Positions 26,882-35,889 of a DNA stretch of 64,000 nucleotides are shown piece by piece. This DNA comes from Azospirillum sp. OGB3 (GTDB taxonomy: Bacteria; Pseudomonadota; Alphaproteobacteria; Azospirillales; Azospirillaceae), in assembly GCF_014192915.1 (NCBI RefSeq), contig NZ_JACHYN010000023.1, forward strand, positions 1 to 64,000, in the 5' to 3' direction. How positions within the stretch are numbered: the first letter of the stretch is position 1; each line of letters begins with the position of its first letter. The notes under the pieces are model-generated. The model did not search any database, had not been told where the DNA came from, and saw only the letters and a program-made list of their open reading frames with translations. Made by a program: the position numbers and the translations under genes.

Positions 26882-29008
26882 ATGGTTGAATGCCGGGCTA
26901 TGGACCGGCCCGACCAAGAGCTTGCGGAACTCATCGACACCCTGGGCGCGCGGCTCTCCGCCGCGCCGCCCGGCGCGCTGGCCCATCTGCGGGAGCCGTT
27001 GCGGGCGCTGCGGAAACGGCTCGACGCCGTCGCAGAGGCCCCGGCGAGCCCTCATCTGGGCGAAGGCGAGGGCGAGGCGCATTTCCGCGCGCTGCTGTCC
27101 GACGCCATCGGCTGCGTGTCCGAAGGGTTTGTGCTGTTCGGCGCCGACGGGCGGCTGGTGCTGTGCAACGACCGCTACCGCGCCGCCTACCCGCTGCTGT
27201 CCGACCATCTGGTTCCCGGCGTCCGCTTCGCCGACCTGCTGCGGGTCGCGGTGGAGCGGGGGGCAGCGGGCGACGATCTCGGCGACCCGTCCGACTGGAT
27301 CGCCGAACGTCTGAACCGCCACACCCGCAGCGGGCCGCCGACCGATCACCAGCTCGGGGATGGGCGCTGGTACCGCATCAGCGAGCACGCCACGCGCTTC
27401 GGCGGCGTGGTCAAGATCCTCACCGACATCACCGAACTGAAGCGCCACGAGGAGGCGCTGGCCGACAGCGAGGCGCGCTACCGCCGGCTGGTCGAGATGG
27501 CGCCCTACGGCATCCTAATCTGGGATGGGCTGCGGCTGCGCTTCGCCAACCGCTCCGCCGCGCTGATCCTGGGCAACGGCGATCCCGAGGCCATGCTGCG
27601 CATCCCGCTGGTCGAGGCGACGGAGTTCGACGGGGTGCAGCGCCTGTTCGACTGGCTGCCCCCGCCCGGCAGCGGTCTGGAGGCCCCGCCGCCGGTCGAG
27701 GCTCGCTTCGTCACCGCGCAGGGCGCCCTGCGCGAGCTTGAGGTCGGCATCCACCCCTTCGCGGTCGAGGGAGAGGCGGCGTGGTTCCTTGTCCTCACCG
27801 ACATCACCGGGCGCAAGCAGGCGGAGCGGGCGATCCAGCAGGCGCAGAAGATGCAGGCCATCGGCCAATTGGCCGGCGGCATCGCGCACGAGTTCAACAA
27901 CATGCTGACGGCCATCGGCGGATTCGCCCAGATGGCCCGCCGCGCCCCGCAGGACCGCCCGCGGGTCGAGCAGTGCCTGACCGAGATCGTCAAGGCGACC
28001 GACCGGGCGTCGGGCCTGACCGCCCAGCTTCTCAGCTTCGGTCGGCCCGGCCAGACCGACGCGGCGCGTCCCGTGCGCGTCGGCGCGGTGATCGACGATC
28101 TGCGCCGCTTCCTCGGCCCGACGCTGGGCGAACGCCACCCGCTGCGGATCGAGGGCGCCGGGGGCGGGGCGGTGGTGACCATCGACCCGGCCCTGCTGCA
28201 CCAGTCGCTGCTCAACCTCGTGCTCAACGCGCGCGACGCCATGCCGGAGGGCGGGCCGATCACCATCGCGGTGGAGCGGACGGACGATCTCGGCGTGACC
28301 ATCACCATCGGCGACACCGGTTGCGGCATCGACCCGGCGGTGATCGACCGCATCTTCGAACCCTTCTTCACCACCAAGGAGCCGGGGGCCGGGACCGGGC
28401 TGGGGCTGGCGCTCGTCTATTCCACGGTCGTGCGGGCCGGTGGCAGGGTCGAGGTGGACACGGAGCTGGGTCGCGGCACCGTCTTCACGCTCCGCTTCCC
28501 GGTGGAGGACACCGTGGAGACGCAGGAGGCGGACGTTCCTGGACTGGACGCCTTCGGTCTTGACGACGCCTTTTCCCTCGACGCGGAGGACGACGAGATG
28601 GAGGGGCTGTCGATGGCCGCCACCGTCCTGCTGGTGGAGGACGAGGCGCAGGTGCGCGACTTCATCCGCCTGACGCTGGAGGACATGGGCATGCGGGTGG
28701 TCTGCACCGCCGACGGCACCGAGGCTCTGCGCGCCTACGCCGACCATGGCGGGGCCTTCGACCTGCTGGTGACCGACCTCGTGATGCCGCAGGTCGGCGG
28801 GGCGTCGGTGGCCCGCGCGCTGCGCCGGGAGAATCCGGACCTGCCGACCGTCCTGATGTCCGGCTACCCGCCGGAGACGGAAAGCCTGGACGATCTGCTG
28901 GCCGATCCGCTCGCGGACTCTCTGATCGACCGGTGCCGCACCGTCTTCCTGCGCAAGCCGATCAACCCGGACGAGCTGGCCGACACGATCCACGCGCTGC
29001 TGATCTGA
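26882..29008 (+). CDS. Hybrid sensor histidine kinase, cassette 1
   Basis: 708 residues with no transmembrane segment, so cytoplasmic. Domain order: N-terminal helical lead (1-70), PAS_7-type domain (about 72-190, with SEGFVLFGADGRLVLCN and GRWYRISEHAT), second PAS (about 195-320), HisKA with phospho-acceptor H336 in GIAHEFNNMLTAIGG, HATPase (N-box NLVLNARDAMP, G1 DTGCGID, FFTTKEPG, G2 GTGLGLAL), and a C-terminal receiver (about 580-705) with phospho-acceptor D632 in LLVTDLVMP. It is followed 13 bases later by its probable partner regulator. Domain order and sequence closely match the kinase at 31 kb, pointing to a duplication. Confidence 0.93.
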   Translation: MVECRAMDRPDQELAELIDTLGARLSAAPPGALAHLREPLRALRKRLDAVAEAPASPHLGEGEGEAHFRALLSDAIGCVSEGFVLFGADGRLVLCNDRYRAAYPLLSDHLVPGVRFADLLRVAVERGAAGDDLGDPSDWIAERLNRHTRSGPPTDHQLGDGRWYRISEHATRFGGVVKILTDITELKRHEEALADSEARYRRLVEMAPYGILIWDGLRLRFANRSAALILGNGDPEAMLRIPLVEATEFDGVQRLFDWLPPPGSGLEAPPPVEARFVTAQGALRELEVGIHPFAVEGEAAWFLVLTDITGRKQAERAIQQAQKMQAIGQLAGGIAHEFNNMLTAIGGFAQMARRAPQDRPRVEQCLTEIVKATDRASGLTAQLLSFGRPGQTDAARPVRVGAVIDDLRRFLGPTLGERHPLRIEGAGGGAVVTIDPALLHQSLLNLVLNARDAMPEGGPITIAVERTDDLGVTITIGDTGCGIDPAVIDRIFEPFFTTKEPGAGTGLGLALVYSTVVRAGGRVEVDTELGRGTVFTLRFPVEDTVETQEADVPGLDAFGLDDAFSLDAEDDEMEGLSMAATVLLVEDEAQVRDFIRLTLEDMGMRVVCTADGTEALRAYADHGGAFDLLVTDLVMPQVGGASVARALRRENPDLPTVLMSGYPPETESLDDLLADPLADSLIDRCRTVFLRKPINPDELADTIHALLI

Positions 29009-29021
29009 TGGCGGGGCATCG

Positions 29022-30974
29022 ATGAGCGCTGTTCCGCCGTCCTCCACCCTTTCAACCGACGGCATTCCCATCGGCGTCTACGACGTCGACGCGCTCCTCG
29101 GTGAGCTGAGCGGCGACGGACCGGTGGAATCGCCGGAGTCCGCCATCTGCGTCCGGGTCGAGGAGATCTTCACCCCCGCCGCGCGCTTCCTGATCGCGGA
29201 GGAGCTTGCGGAGTTCCTGGAAGCACGCGGCATCACCCCCACCGAGTTCCTGCACAAGGTGGAGCCTCAGCGCTCCTTCCTCGACTGGCCGCGCCGCGCC
29301 CAGGTGCTTGAGCGGGTGGCCCAGCGGCAAGCCCGCCCCGGACGCCGCTCCCCCGCCATGCGGCTGGAGGAATTGAAGCGGCTGGAGCAGGAGGTGCTGG
29401 CCGTCACCGCCCGGCGCGCCCACAGCGGCACCGCCCTGTCCATCGACGCCAAGCAGTTCGCCGCCACGGTGGCCCAGACCATGGCGCGGACGCCGGGCTT
29501 CGCCGGGCGCCACACCATTGATTGCTGGCTGTCCGCTTGGCTGGGTGAGGGGCGCAACCACGAGCTTCGGCTGGTGCGCATCCTCTCGCTCGACGGGGAC
29601 GGCCTGTCCGGCGAGGGCATCGCCATCCTCGACCAGATCGTCGGGGAGATGCTGGCCGACGGGCTGGTGGTCGAGGCGCTGTTCGGCTGGGCGGACGGGC
29701 TGCGCGGCGTGCTCGACGCCGTGGCGATGGTCTGGCGGGGCGAGGCGCCGTCGCACCCCGACGCCCCGGCGGTCCTGCACCGCCTGTCCGCCTTCGTCGC
29801 CCGCCATCAGGCGCGCGCCGCCCGGCTGGGGCTGGAGGCGGCGGTCCACCACGCCCTGCTCGGCGACGCGCCGCTGTCCGGCACCAAGGCCGAGCCGAAC
29901 AGCGTGGCGGCGGTGCTGGACGAGCTGTCGGCGATCAGCCTGCTGTCCTCCCGCCTGGCGGTTACGGGCGGGGTGATCGGCGGGGAGCGCACGACCCGGC
30001 TGATCGACCGGCGGGTGGCGCTGCTGCTGTCCGGGGCGCGGCTGGAGGCGGTGCTGCACGCCAAGAGCCATTACGCCCGCATCGTCGATCTGCTGGCCTT
30101 CGAAGGGGCGGTGTCGGGGGAGCGCAGCCGGCGCATGATCGTCGCCCATCTGCGCCGCCATCTCGAGGCCCGCGACTTCACCCAGCGCCTTTTCGAGACG
30201 GCCCGCACGCCGCGCGCCCGAATCAAGGCGCTGGCCGACCTGCAACGGCGCGTGGCGCGCTCGACCCTGCCGGACGCTCTGCGCGAGCGCTACGTCCGCA
30301 TGCTCGACGAGATCCAGAACACCTTCCTGCGCACCAACAAGGTCTTCGCCCGCATCGCCAAGGACCGCCCGCCGAACGTCGACGAGGTCATGGAGTTCGC
30401 CAGCCTGCTCGCCGAGGGCGCCTTCACCGAGGGGAAATGCGTGGCGGCGGCGCGCGAACTGGTCGGGCACCATGTCCGCTCCACCGCCTTCCTGCGCGGC
30501 TACCTCGCCCGCTGCAAGGACGCGACGGAGCAGCGGGCCGAGCGCTTCGCCCAGTTCTTCGCCACGCTGGCCGGCGCCGGCCTGCCGATGCGCGCCATGA
30601 ACACGCTGCGCGTCCTGCTGGCCGACGACGAGCCGGCGGCGCGCGGCTACGTCGAGATGATCCTGCGCGACCTCGGCATCACCGAGCTGACCATCGCCCA
30701 GGACGGGCGCGAGGCGCTGACCCAGTTCGAGGAGCGGCAGGGGGCCTTCGACCTCATCGTCTGCGACTGGAAGATGCCGCGCCTGTCGGGGCTGGAGTTC
30801 CTGAAGCTGGTCCGCGCGGTGCGTCCCGACATGCCCTTCCTGATGGTCACCGCGCTCGCCACCATCATCGCGGTCGAGGAGGCCATGGCCCACGACGTCA
30901 CCGCCTACATCGCCAAACCTTTTTCTCCCGAACAGCTCGAGGAGAAGATCCTGGTTCTGGTGAACCGGCGCTGA
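29022..30974 (+). CDS. Response regulator with long uncharacterised N-terminal region, cassette 1
   Basis: 650 residues. The last 125 (from about 526, TLRVLLADDEPAARG) form a receiver with phospho-acceptor D582 in IVCDWKMPRLSG, LMVTALA, and lysine in IAKPFSPEQLEEK. The first 525 residues match no family I recognise: largely helical, Arg/Ala/Leu-rich, without membrane segments. A receiver at the C-terminus of so long a region is unusual. The protein at 33.7 kb shares the same architecture and short motifs such as TP(T)EFLH, DEIQN(T/A)F and GAF(x)2GK, so they are paralogues. The gene begins 13 bases after kinase 1, implying cotranscription. Confidence 0.85.
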   Translation: MSAVPPSSTLSTDGIPIGVYDVDALLGELSGDGPVESPESAICVRVEEIFTPAARFLIAEELAEFLEARGITPTEFLHKVEPQRSFLDWPRRAQVLERVAQRQARPGRRSPAMRLEELKRLEQEVLAVTARRAHSGTALSIDAKQFAATVAQTMARTPGFAGRHTIDCWLSAWLGEGRNHELRLVRILSLDGDGLSGEGIAILDQIVGEMLADGLVVEALFGWADGLRGVLDAVAMVWRGEAPSHPDAPAVLHRLSAFVARHQARAARLGLEAAVHHALLGDAPLSGTKAEPNSVAAVLDELSAISLLSSRLAVTGGVIGGERTTRLIDRRVALLLSGARLEAVLHAKSHYARIVDLLAFEGAVSGERSRRMIVAHLRRHLEARDFTQRLFETARTPRARIKALADLQRRVARSTLPDALRERYVRMLDEIQNTFLRTNKVFARIAKDRPPNVDEVMEFASLLAEGAFTEGKCVAAARELVGHHVRSTAFLRGYLARCKDATEQRAERFAQFFATLAGAGLPMRAMNTLRVLLADDEPAARGYVEMILRDLGITELTIAQDGREALTQFEERQGAFDLIVCDWKMPRLSGLEFLKLVRAVRPDMPFLMVTALATIIAVEEAMAHDVTAYIAKPFSPEQLEEKILVLVNRR

Positions 30975-31098
30975 GCGGTGGAAATCGTATGCTCACGGTA
31001 GAATCCGACCGTACGAAGGCGAACAGCGAAACCGGCTGTTAACGGCTCCCCTCCTATTACGGGTCTATGCAGATCGCGCCTTGCGCGGCGGTACACCC

Positions 31099-33738
31099 AT
31101 GATGATGGAGCGGGGCTCCGTGGATCTTTCCGGCCGGGGCGGGCTGCCCCCCACCGACCTCGACGTCCGTGCCGCCGGGGCGGCGGGAGAACCGGCGCCG
31201 CGCCGCGGGCTGGGCGGGCTGACCGACCTGCTGTTCCTCATGCTCGGCGCTGCCGGCCTGCTGGCCGTGATGATGCCGGAGGAGGGGCGCGACCGGCTGA
31301 TGCTGCCGCTCGGCGTGATGACGCTGGCGATGGCCGCGCTGGCCGTGCTGTCGGTGCGCCGCGCCCGCGCCGCGGCGGCGGCGGTGGACCGCTCCGCCCG
31401 CCTGTTGCGCGCCGCCAACGAGGAGTTGGCCGCCAGCCGCCAACGCTTCCGCGATTTCGCCGAGGCCGCGTCCGACTGGTTCTGGGAGAGCGCTCCCGAT
31501 CACCGCTACACCTATGTGTCCGAACGGCTGCCGGAAATCCTCGGCGGCGATCCGGCGCCGGTGTTCGGCGATTCGCTGCTCGATCTCGGTGCGCTGGTCG
31601 AGGACACCGACACCTGGCTCGACCAGTTGGCCGACATCGAAGCCGGGCGGGCCTTCCGCGATCTGGAGATCACGCTGCGCGACGGGGCGGGCAACACCCG
31701 TGTCTTCCGCATCAGCGGCCAGCCCTTCACCGACGCGGACGGGCGGTTCGCCGGCTACCGCGGCACCGGCATCGAGACCACCGCGGAGACGCTGGCCCTG
31801 GTCGAGGCGCGCTTCATGCAGTCGGTGGTGCACGACGCGCTGTCCAGCATCTCCGAGGGCTTCGTGCTGTTCAGCCCGGACGACCGGCTGATCTTCTGCA
31901 ACGAGCGCTACCGCAGCGCCTACCCGAACCTCGCCGACGTGCTGGTGCCCGGCACCGCCTTCAAGGACATCCTGCGCGCCGCCGCCGAGCGCGGCGGGTA
32001 CGAGGGCGACGACCGCGGGATGGCCGACTGGATCGCCGAGCGGATGAAGCGTCACTTGCTGCACACCGATCCGGTGGACGGCCGTCTGTCCGACGGGCGC
32101 TGGTACCGCATCAGCGAGCACGCCACCGGCTCCGGGGGAATCGTGAAGATCCTCATGGACATCACCGAGCTGAAGCGGCGCGAGGAGCAGCTCGCCGGCC
32201 AGACGGAGCGGCTGGAGGCCACCGTCAGCGCGCTCAGCGAGAGCGAGAAGCGCTACCGCCAGCTGGTCGAGCTGGCGCCTTACGGCATCGTCCTCTGGGA
32301 CCGGCGGGCCATCCGCTTCGGCAACGCCGCGGCGGCGTCCATCCTGGGGGTGGACGGCAGCGGCGGGCTGGAGGGGCTGGACCTCAACCGCTTCATCGTC
32401 GAGGCGGAGACGGTGGCGTCGCGGCTGGGGCTGGGCGCGGAGGGGGAGCACCAGCGCGTGGAGTGCGCGATCGCCCGCCCGTCGGGCGAGCAGCGCCATG
32501 TGGAGATCGGCGCCTTCCCAGCGGTCTACCAGCGGGAGGCGGCGGTTCTCCTGGTGCTGAACGACGTGACCGAGCGCCGCCGCGCCGAGGCGGAGTTGCA
32601 GAAGTCGCAGAAGATGGAGGCGGTGGGACGCATGGCCGGCGGCATTGCCCACGAGTTCAACAACATGCTGACCGCCATCGGCGGATTCGCCCGGCTGGCC
32701 GAACGGGCGCCGGACGACCCGGCACGCGTCACCACCTGCGTGCGGGAGATCGCCAAGGCCTCCGACCGGGCCGCCGCGCTGACCGCCCAGCTTCTCGACT
32801 TCTCGCGCCGCCGTCCGTCCGACGAGACGGAGGTGGTGGCGCTGGCGCCGCTGGTGCGCGACCTGAAGGTCTTCCTGAAGCCGCTGATGAGCGCCGGCAT
32901 CGACCTGGACATCCGCATCGGCGACGAGGACGTCCATGCCGTCGCCAACCCGGTGATGCTGAACCAGGCGATCCTGAACCTCGCCCTCAACGCGCGCGAC
33001 GCGATGCCGGACGGTGGGCGGCTGACCATTGCGCTGGACAGCGCCTTGCCGGGTGCCGGCTTCTTCGGGCGGCACGGCGCGCTGGCGCACGGCCGCTACG
33101 CTGTGATCCGCGTCGTCGACGAGGGCTGCGGCGTGCCGGAGGCGGTGCGCGACCGCATCTGGGAGCCCTTCTTCACCACCAAGGAGCCGGGCAAGGGCAC
33201 CGGCCTCGGCCTGTGGATGGTCTACGGCACCGCCCGGCAGGCCGGCGGGGCCGTGGAGATGGAGGCCGGGCCGGACGGGCGCGGCAGCGTCTTCTCCATC
33301 CATCTGCCCGCCGTTCCCGCTCCCGTTTCGGCCGGTTCGCTGGCGGACGGGCTGGGGCTGGGCGAGGACGAGGGGGCCGCCATCCTGCTGGTGGACGACG
33401 AGGAGTCCGTGCGCACCTATGTCCGGCTGGCGCTGGAGGAGGCCGGCTGCACGGTGACCGAGGCGGTGGACGGGCTGGACGCGCTGGAGCGCTGGGACGA
33501 ATGCGGCGGGCTGTTCGACGCCGTGGTGTCCGACATGTCGATGCCCCGCATGAACGGCCTGGAGCTGAGCCGCGCCCTGGCGGAGCGCAATCCCGACCTG
33601 CGCATCCTTTTCCTGACCGGCTACGCGTCCCATGAAACGGCGGCGGACATGACGGCACAGCCGGGCCGCCGGATCGTCATGAAGCCAGTGGCCCCGGACC
33701 GCCTGATCGAGGCGGTGCGTGAATTGCTGGCCGAATGA
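31099..33738 (+). CDS. Membrane-bound hybrid sensor histidine kinase, cassette 2
   Basis: About 879 residues. I start at the ATG run at 31099; a TTG six codons upstream is possible. Two transmembrane helices (about 38-57 and 62-82) have almost no periplasmic loop. Then come a PAS (about 120-235), a PAS_7-type domain (about 245-355, SEGFVLFSPDDRLIFCN and GRWYRISEHAT), a third PAS (about 375-495), HisKA with H518 in GIAHEFNNMLTAIGG, HATPase (FFTTKEPGKGTGLGLWM), and a receiver (about 762-880) with D812 in VVSDMSMPRMNG. From the PAS_7 domain on it closely resembles kinase 1. The cassette 2 regulator starts 14 bases after its stop. Confidence 0.93.
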   Translation: MMMERGSVDLSGRGGLPPTDLDVRAAGAAGEPAPRRGLGGLTDLLFLMLGAAGLLAVMMPEEGRDRLMLPLGVMTLAMAALAVLSVRRARAAAAAVDRSARLLRAANEELAASRQRFRDFAEAASDWFWESAPDHRYTYVSERLPEILGGDPAPVFGDSLLDLGALVEDTDTWLDQLADIEAGRAFRDLEITLRDGAGNTRVFRISGQPFTDADGRFAGYRGTGIETTAETLALVEARFMQSVVHDALSSISEGFVLFSPDDRLIFCNERYRSAYPNLADVLVPGTAFKDILRAAAERGGYEGDDRGMADWIAERMKRHLLHTDPVDGRLSDGRWYRISEHATGSGGIVKILMDITELKRREEQLAGQTERLEATVSALSESEKRYRQLVELAPYGIVLWDRRAIRFGNAAAASILGVDGSGGLEGLDLNRFIVEAETVASRLGLGAEGEHQRVECAIARPSGEQRHVEIGAFPAVYQREAAVLLVLNDVTERRRAEAELQKSQKMEAVGRMAGGIAHEFNNMLTAIGGFARLAERAPDDPARVTTCVREIAKASDRAAALTAQLLDFSRRRPSDETEVVALAPLVRDLKVFLKPLMSAGIDLDIRIGDEDVHAVANPVMLNQAILNLALNARDAMPDGGRLTIALDSALPGAGFFGRHGALAHGRYAVIRVVDEGCGVPEAVRDRIWEPFFTTKEPGKGTGLGLWMVYGTARQAGGAVEMEAGPDGRGSVFSIHLPAVPAPVSAGSLADGLGLGEDEGAAILLVDDEESVRTYVRLALEEAGCTVTEAVDGLDALERWDECGGLFDAVVSDMSMPRMNGLELSRALAERNPDLRILFLTGYASHETAADMTAQPGRRIVMKPVAPDRLIEAVRELLAE

Positions 33739-33752
33739 GACGGGGTTAGGGC

Positions 33753-35642
33753 ATGGCATCGGACCAGAGCATGGCGGACGGCCGGGACAGTGGTCGGGAC
33801 CCGGACACGGACGGTGGGGGCGACACCGCCGTCTGCCGGACGCCGGACGACTTCTACACTCCGCAAGGCCGCGACAGCATCGGCCGGCATTGCCAGCGCT
33901 ATTTCGACGAGAACGCGCTGACCCCGACCGAGCTTCTGCACTCCCCCCGCCACCAGCAGAGCCTGTCCAACATTCCGACCTTCGTCGCCATCCTGCAGCA
34001 GGCGGAACGGGCGATGGACCGCAAGGGCGCGCTGACCGCCCTGGTCAACGAGGTGGCGCGGCTGACCCGGGAGCGCCTGAAGGACGCCCAGCCGCCGGAC
34101 CTGACGCCGGCCAGCTACGCCACGACGGCGGAACGGCTGATCGCCGCCCGCGACGCCTTCACCGGGCGCTTCATGGTCGACGCGGCGCTGACCACCCACC
34201 TGTACCAGGGCCGCAGCTTCGCCGAGAAGGCGCGGCTCCTGCTGGAACTGGCGGACGGCCTGGAGAACGCCGACGCGCTGGCGCCGCTCGACCGGCTGCT
34301 GGGCGAGATCCTGCGCAGCGACACCGGCACCGCCTCCTGCTCCATGGACGCGCCATTCGTGGACCGGGTGGACATGATCGTGTCGCTGATCGCCGGTGAC
34401 AAGCCGCTGCCCGACGAGGCGCCGCCGGTCTTCCGGGGGCTTGAGACGCTGCTGCGCCGCACGGCCATGCCGGTGCTGAGCGACAGCCTGATCTTTGCGC
34501 TGCGCCGCGAACTGTCGAAGCCCGACCGCTTCACCATCACCAGCGCCGGCGACCTGTTCGGGGTGGAGGCGGTTCAGCGGGAGATTATGGCGCTGAGCCA
34601 AGTGTCGCAGCGGCTGCGCACGGGGGAGGGCTATTTCGGCGGCGCCCGGACGGAGGCGGCGCTCCAGCGGCGCAGCGCTCTGCTGGTCAACGAGGACACG
34701 CTGCCCGAGATCACCAAGGGGCGGACGCTGATGCAGAAGCTTCGCATCCTGTTCGTCCTGCAGAGGATGCCCCTGTCGCCGAGCGCCGAGCGGGCGGTGA
34801 ACGGCTATCTAACCCAGTTCTTCGACGGGCGGGACTTCGCCGGACGCCTGCTCGACTGCTGGAAGGAGAAGACCGAGAAGCTGAAGGGGCTGGCCGAGGT
34901 CCAGAAGCTCGTGCTCGACAGCGCCTTCGCCGAGGAGGCCCGCGAGCATATGGCCGGGCAGATCGACGAGATCCAGAACGCCTTCATCCGCACCCAGCGC
35001 CTGCTGAGCCCCCTCCAGGGCAAGGACGAGCCGAACCCCGACACGGTGCTGGAGATGGTGCGGATGGCCGGCGACGGTGCCTTCTGCCGCGGCAAGAGCC
35101 GGGCGGCGGTCGCCAAGGCGCTGTACCGGCAGGTGCACCGGCCGCGCTTCGTGCGCTCCTTCCTGCTGGGTGCCTTGGGCGGCAAGGAGCGCTCGGCCCG
35201 CGCCTCCTGGATGCGCGGGGCGCTCGGGGTGGTCGGTGTTCCCTTCATCGACCTCGGCGCCATCCGCGTGCTGGTCGTCGACGACGAGGACGGGCCGCGG
35301 CACTTCATCGAATCGGTGCTGCGCGACCTCGGCATCGGCCATATCGACACGGCGGCGGACGGCCAGGAGGCGCTGCTCCGGCTGGCCGGGGACGGGGGGT
35401 ACGACCTGATCGTCTGCGACTGGATGATGCCGAAGGCCAGCGGCCTGGACGTGCTGCGCCGGGTGCGCGAGGTGCGGCGCGATCTGCCCTTCCTGATGGT
35501 GACGGCGCTCGCCACGCTGAAGGCGGTGGAGCGGGCGCTGGCCCACAACGTCAGCGCCTACATCGCCAAGCCTTTCACCCCGGAGCAACTCGAGGAAAAG
35601 GTCTTTCTCGTCCTGACGCAGAAATCGGCGCCGGGCGGCTGA
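33753..35642 (+). CDS. Response regulator with long uncharacterised N-terminal region, cassette 2
   Basis: 629 residues. The receiver lies at about 502-625 (AIRVLVVDDEDGPRH) with D556 in IVCDWMMPKASGLD, LMVTALATLK, and IAKPFTPEQLEEKVF. The receiver is strongly similar to that of the 29 kb regulator. The N-terminal 500 residues are helical and of unknown family, and share with the paralogue an early LTPTELLHS motif, a GGARTEAALQRRSALL motif and DEIQNAFIRT. No DNA-binding domain is visible. It starts 14 bases after kinase 2. A role in protein-protein output is inferred; no pathway can be named. Confidence 0.85.
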   Translation: MASDQSMADGRDSGRDPDTDGGGDTAVCRTPDDFYTPQGRDSIGRHCQRYFDENALTPTELLHSPRHQQSLSNIPTFVAILQQAERAMDRKGALTALVNEVARLTRERLKDAQPPDLTPASYATTAERLIAARDAFTGRFMVDAALTTHLYQGRSFAEKARLLLELADGLENADALAPLDRLLGEILRSDTGTASCSMDAPFVDRVDMIVSLIAGDKPLPDEAPPVFRGLETLLRRTAMPVLSDSLIFALRRELSKPDRFTITSAGDLFGVEAVQREIMALSQVSQRLRTGEGYFGGARTEAALQRRSALLVNEDTLPEITKGRTLMQKLRILFVLQRMPLSPSAERAVNGYLTQFFDGRDFAGRLLDCWKEKTEKLKGLAEVQKLVLDSAFAEEAREHMAGQIDEIQNAFIRTQRLLSPLQGKDEPNPDTVLEMVRMAGDGAFCRGKSRAAVAKALYRQVHRPRFVRSFLLGALGGKERSARASWMRGALGVVGVPFIDLGAIRVLVVDDEDGPRHFIESVLRDLGIGHIDTAADGQEALLRLAGDGGYDLIVCDWMMPKASGLDVLRRVREVRRDLPFLMVTALATLKAVERALAHNVSAYIAKPFTPEQLEEKVFLVLTQKSAPGG

Positions 35643-35889
35643 GCGGGAAAGCAAAATTTGGCATCCGCATTCATTTATAACGTCTGCGGTTTATCAATTT
35701 TTCGCTGTGGAAGACAAAACAACCCTAGCGATGGTTCAATGATGTTCGATCTTTTTTCCAAGGAATTGAATAAAACCATTAACAAATAAGTCACGATTGC
35801 TTCGATAGCATTCCGGCAGATGAAGGCAGGCGTGCCACCGCCCATCGGCGCCGATCTGTCGGAAGGGCAAATTTGTCGGAAGGGTCGTC
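35643..35889. other. AT-rich intergenic region upstream of the chemoreceptor
   Basis: These 247 bases separate the regulator from the chemoreceptor and are much more AT-rich than the coding sequence around them. They contain a direct repeat TGTCGGAAGGG at 35857-35867 and 35874-35884; the second copy overlaps the ribosome site of the next gene. No gene is visible. The region probably holds the chemoreceptor promoter, but no sigma consensus stands out. Confidence 0.5.

Noticed and set aside
35650..35680. Possible sigma-54 promoter upstream of the chemoreceptor (TTGGCATCCGCATTCATT)
   Set aside because: The -24 GG is present, but the -12 GC dinucleotide is missing at the required spacing (CA instead).
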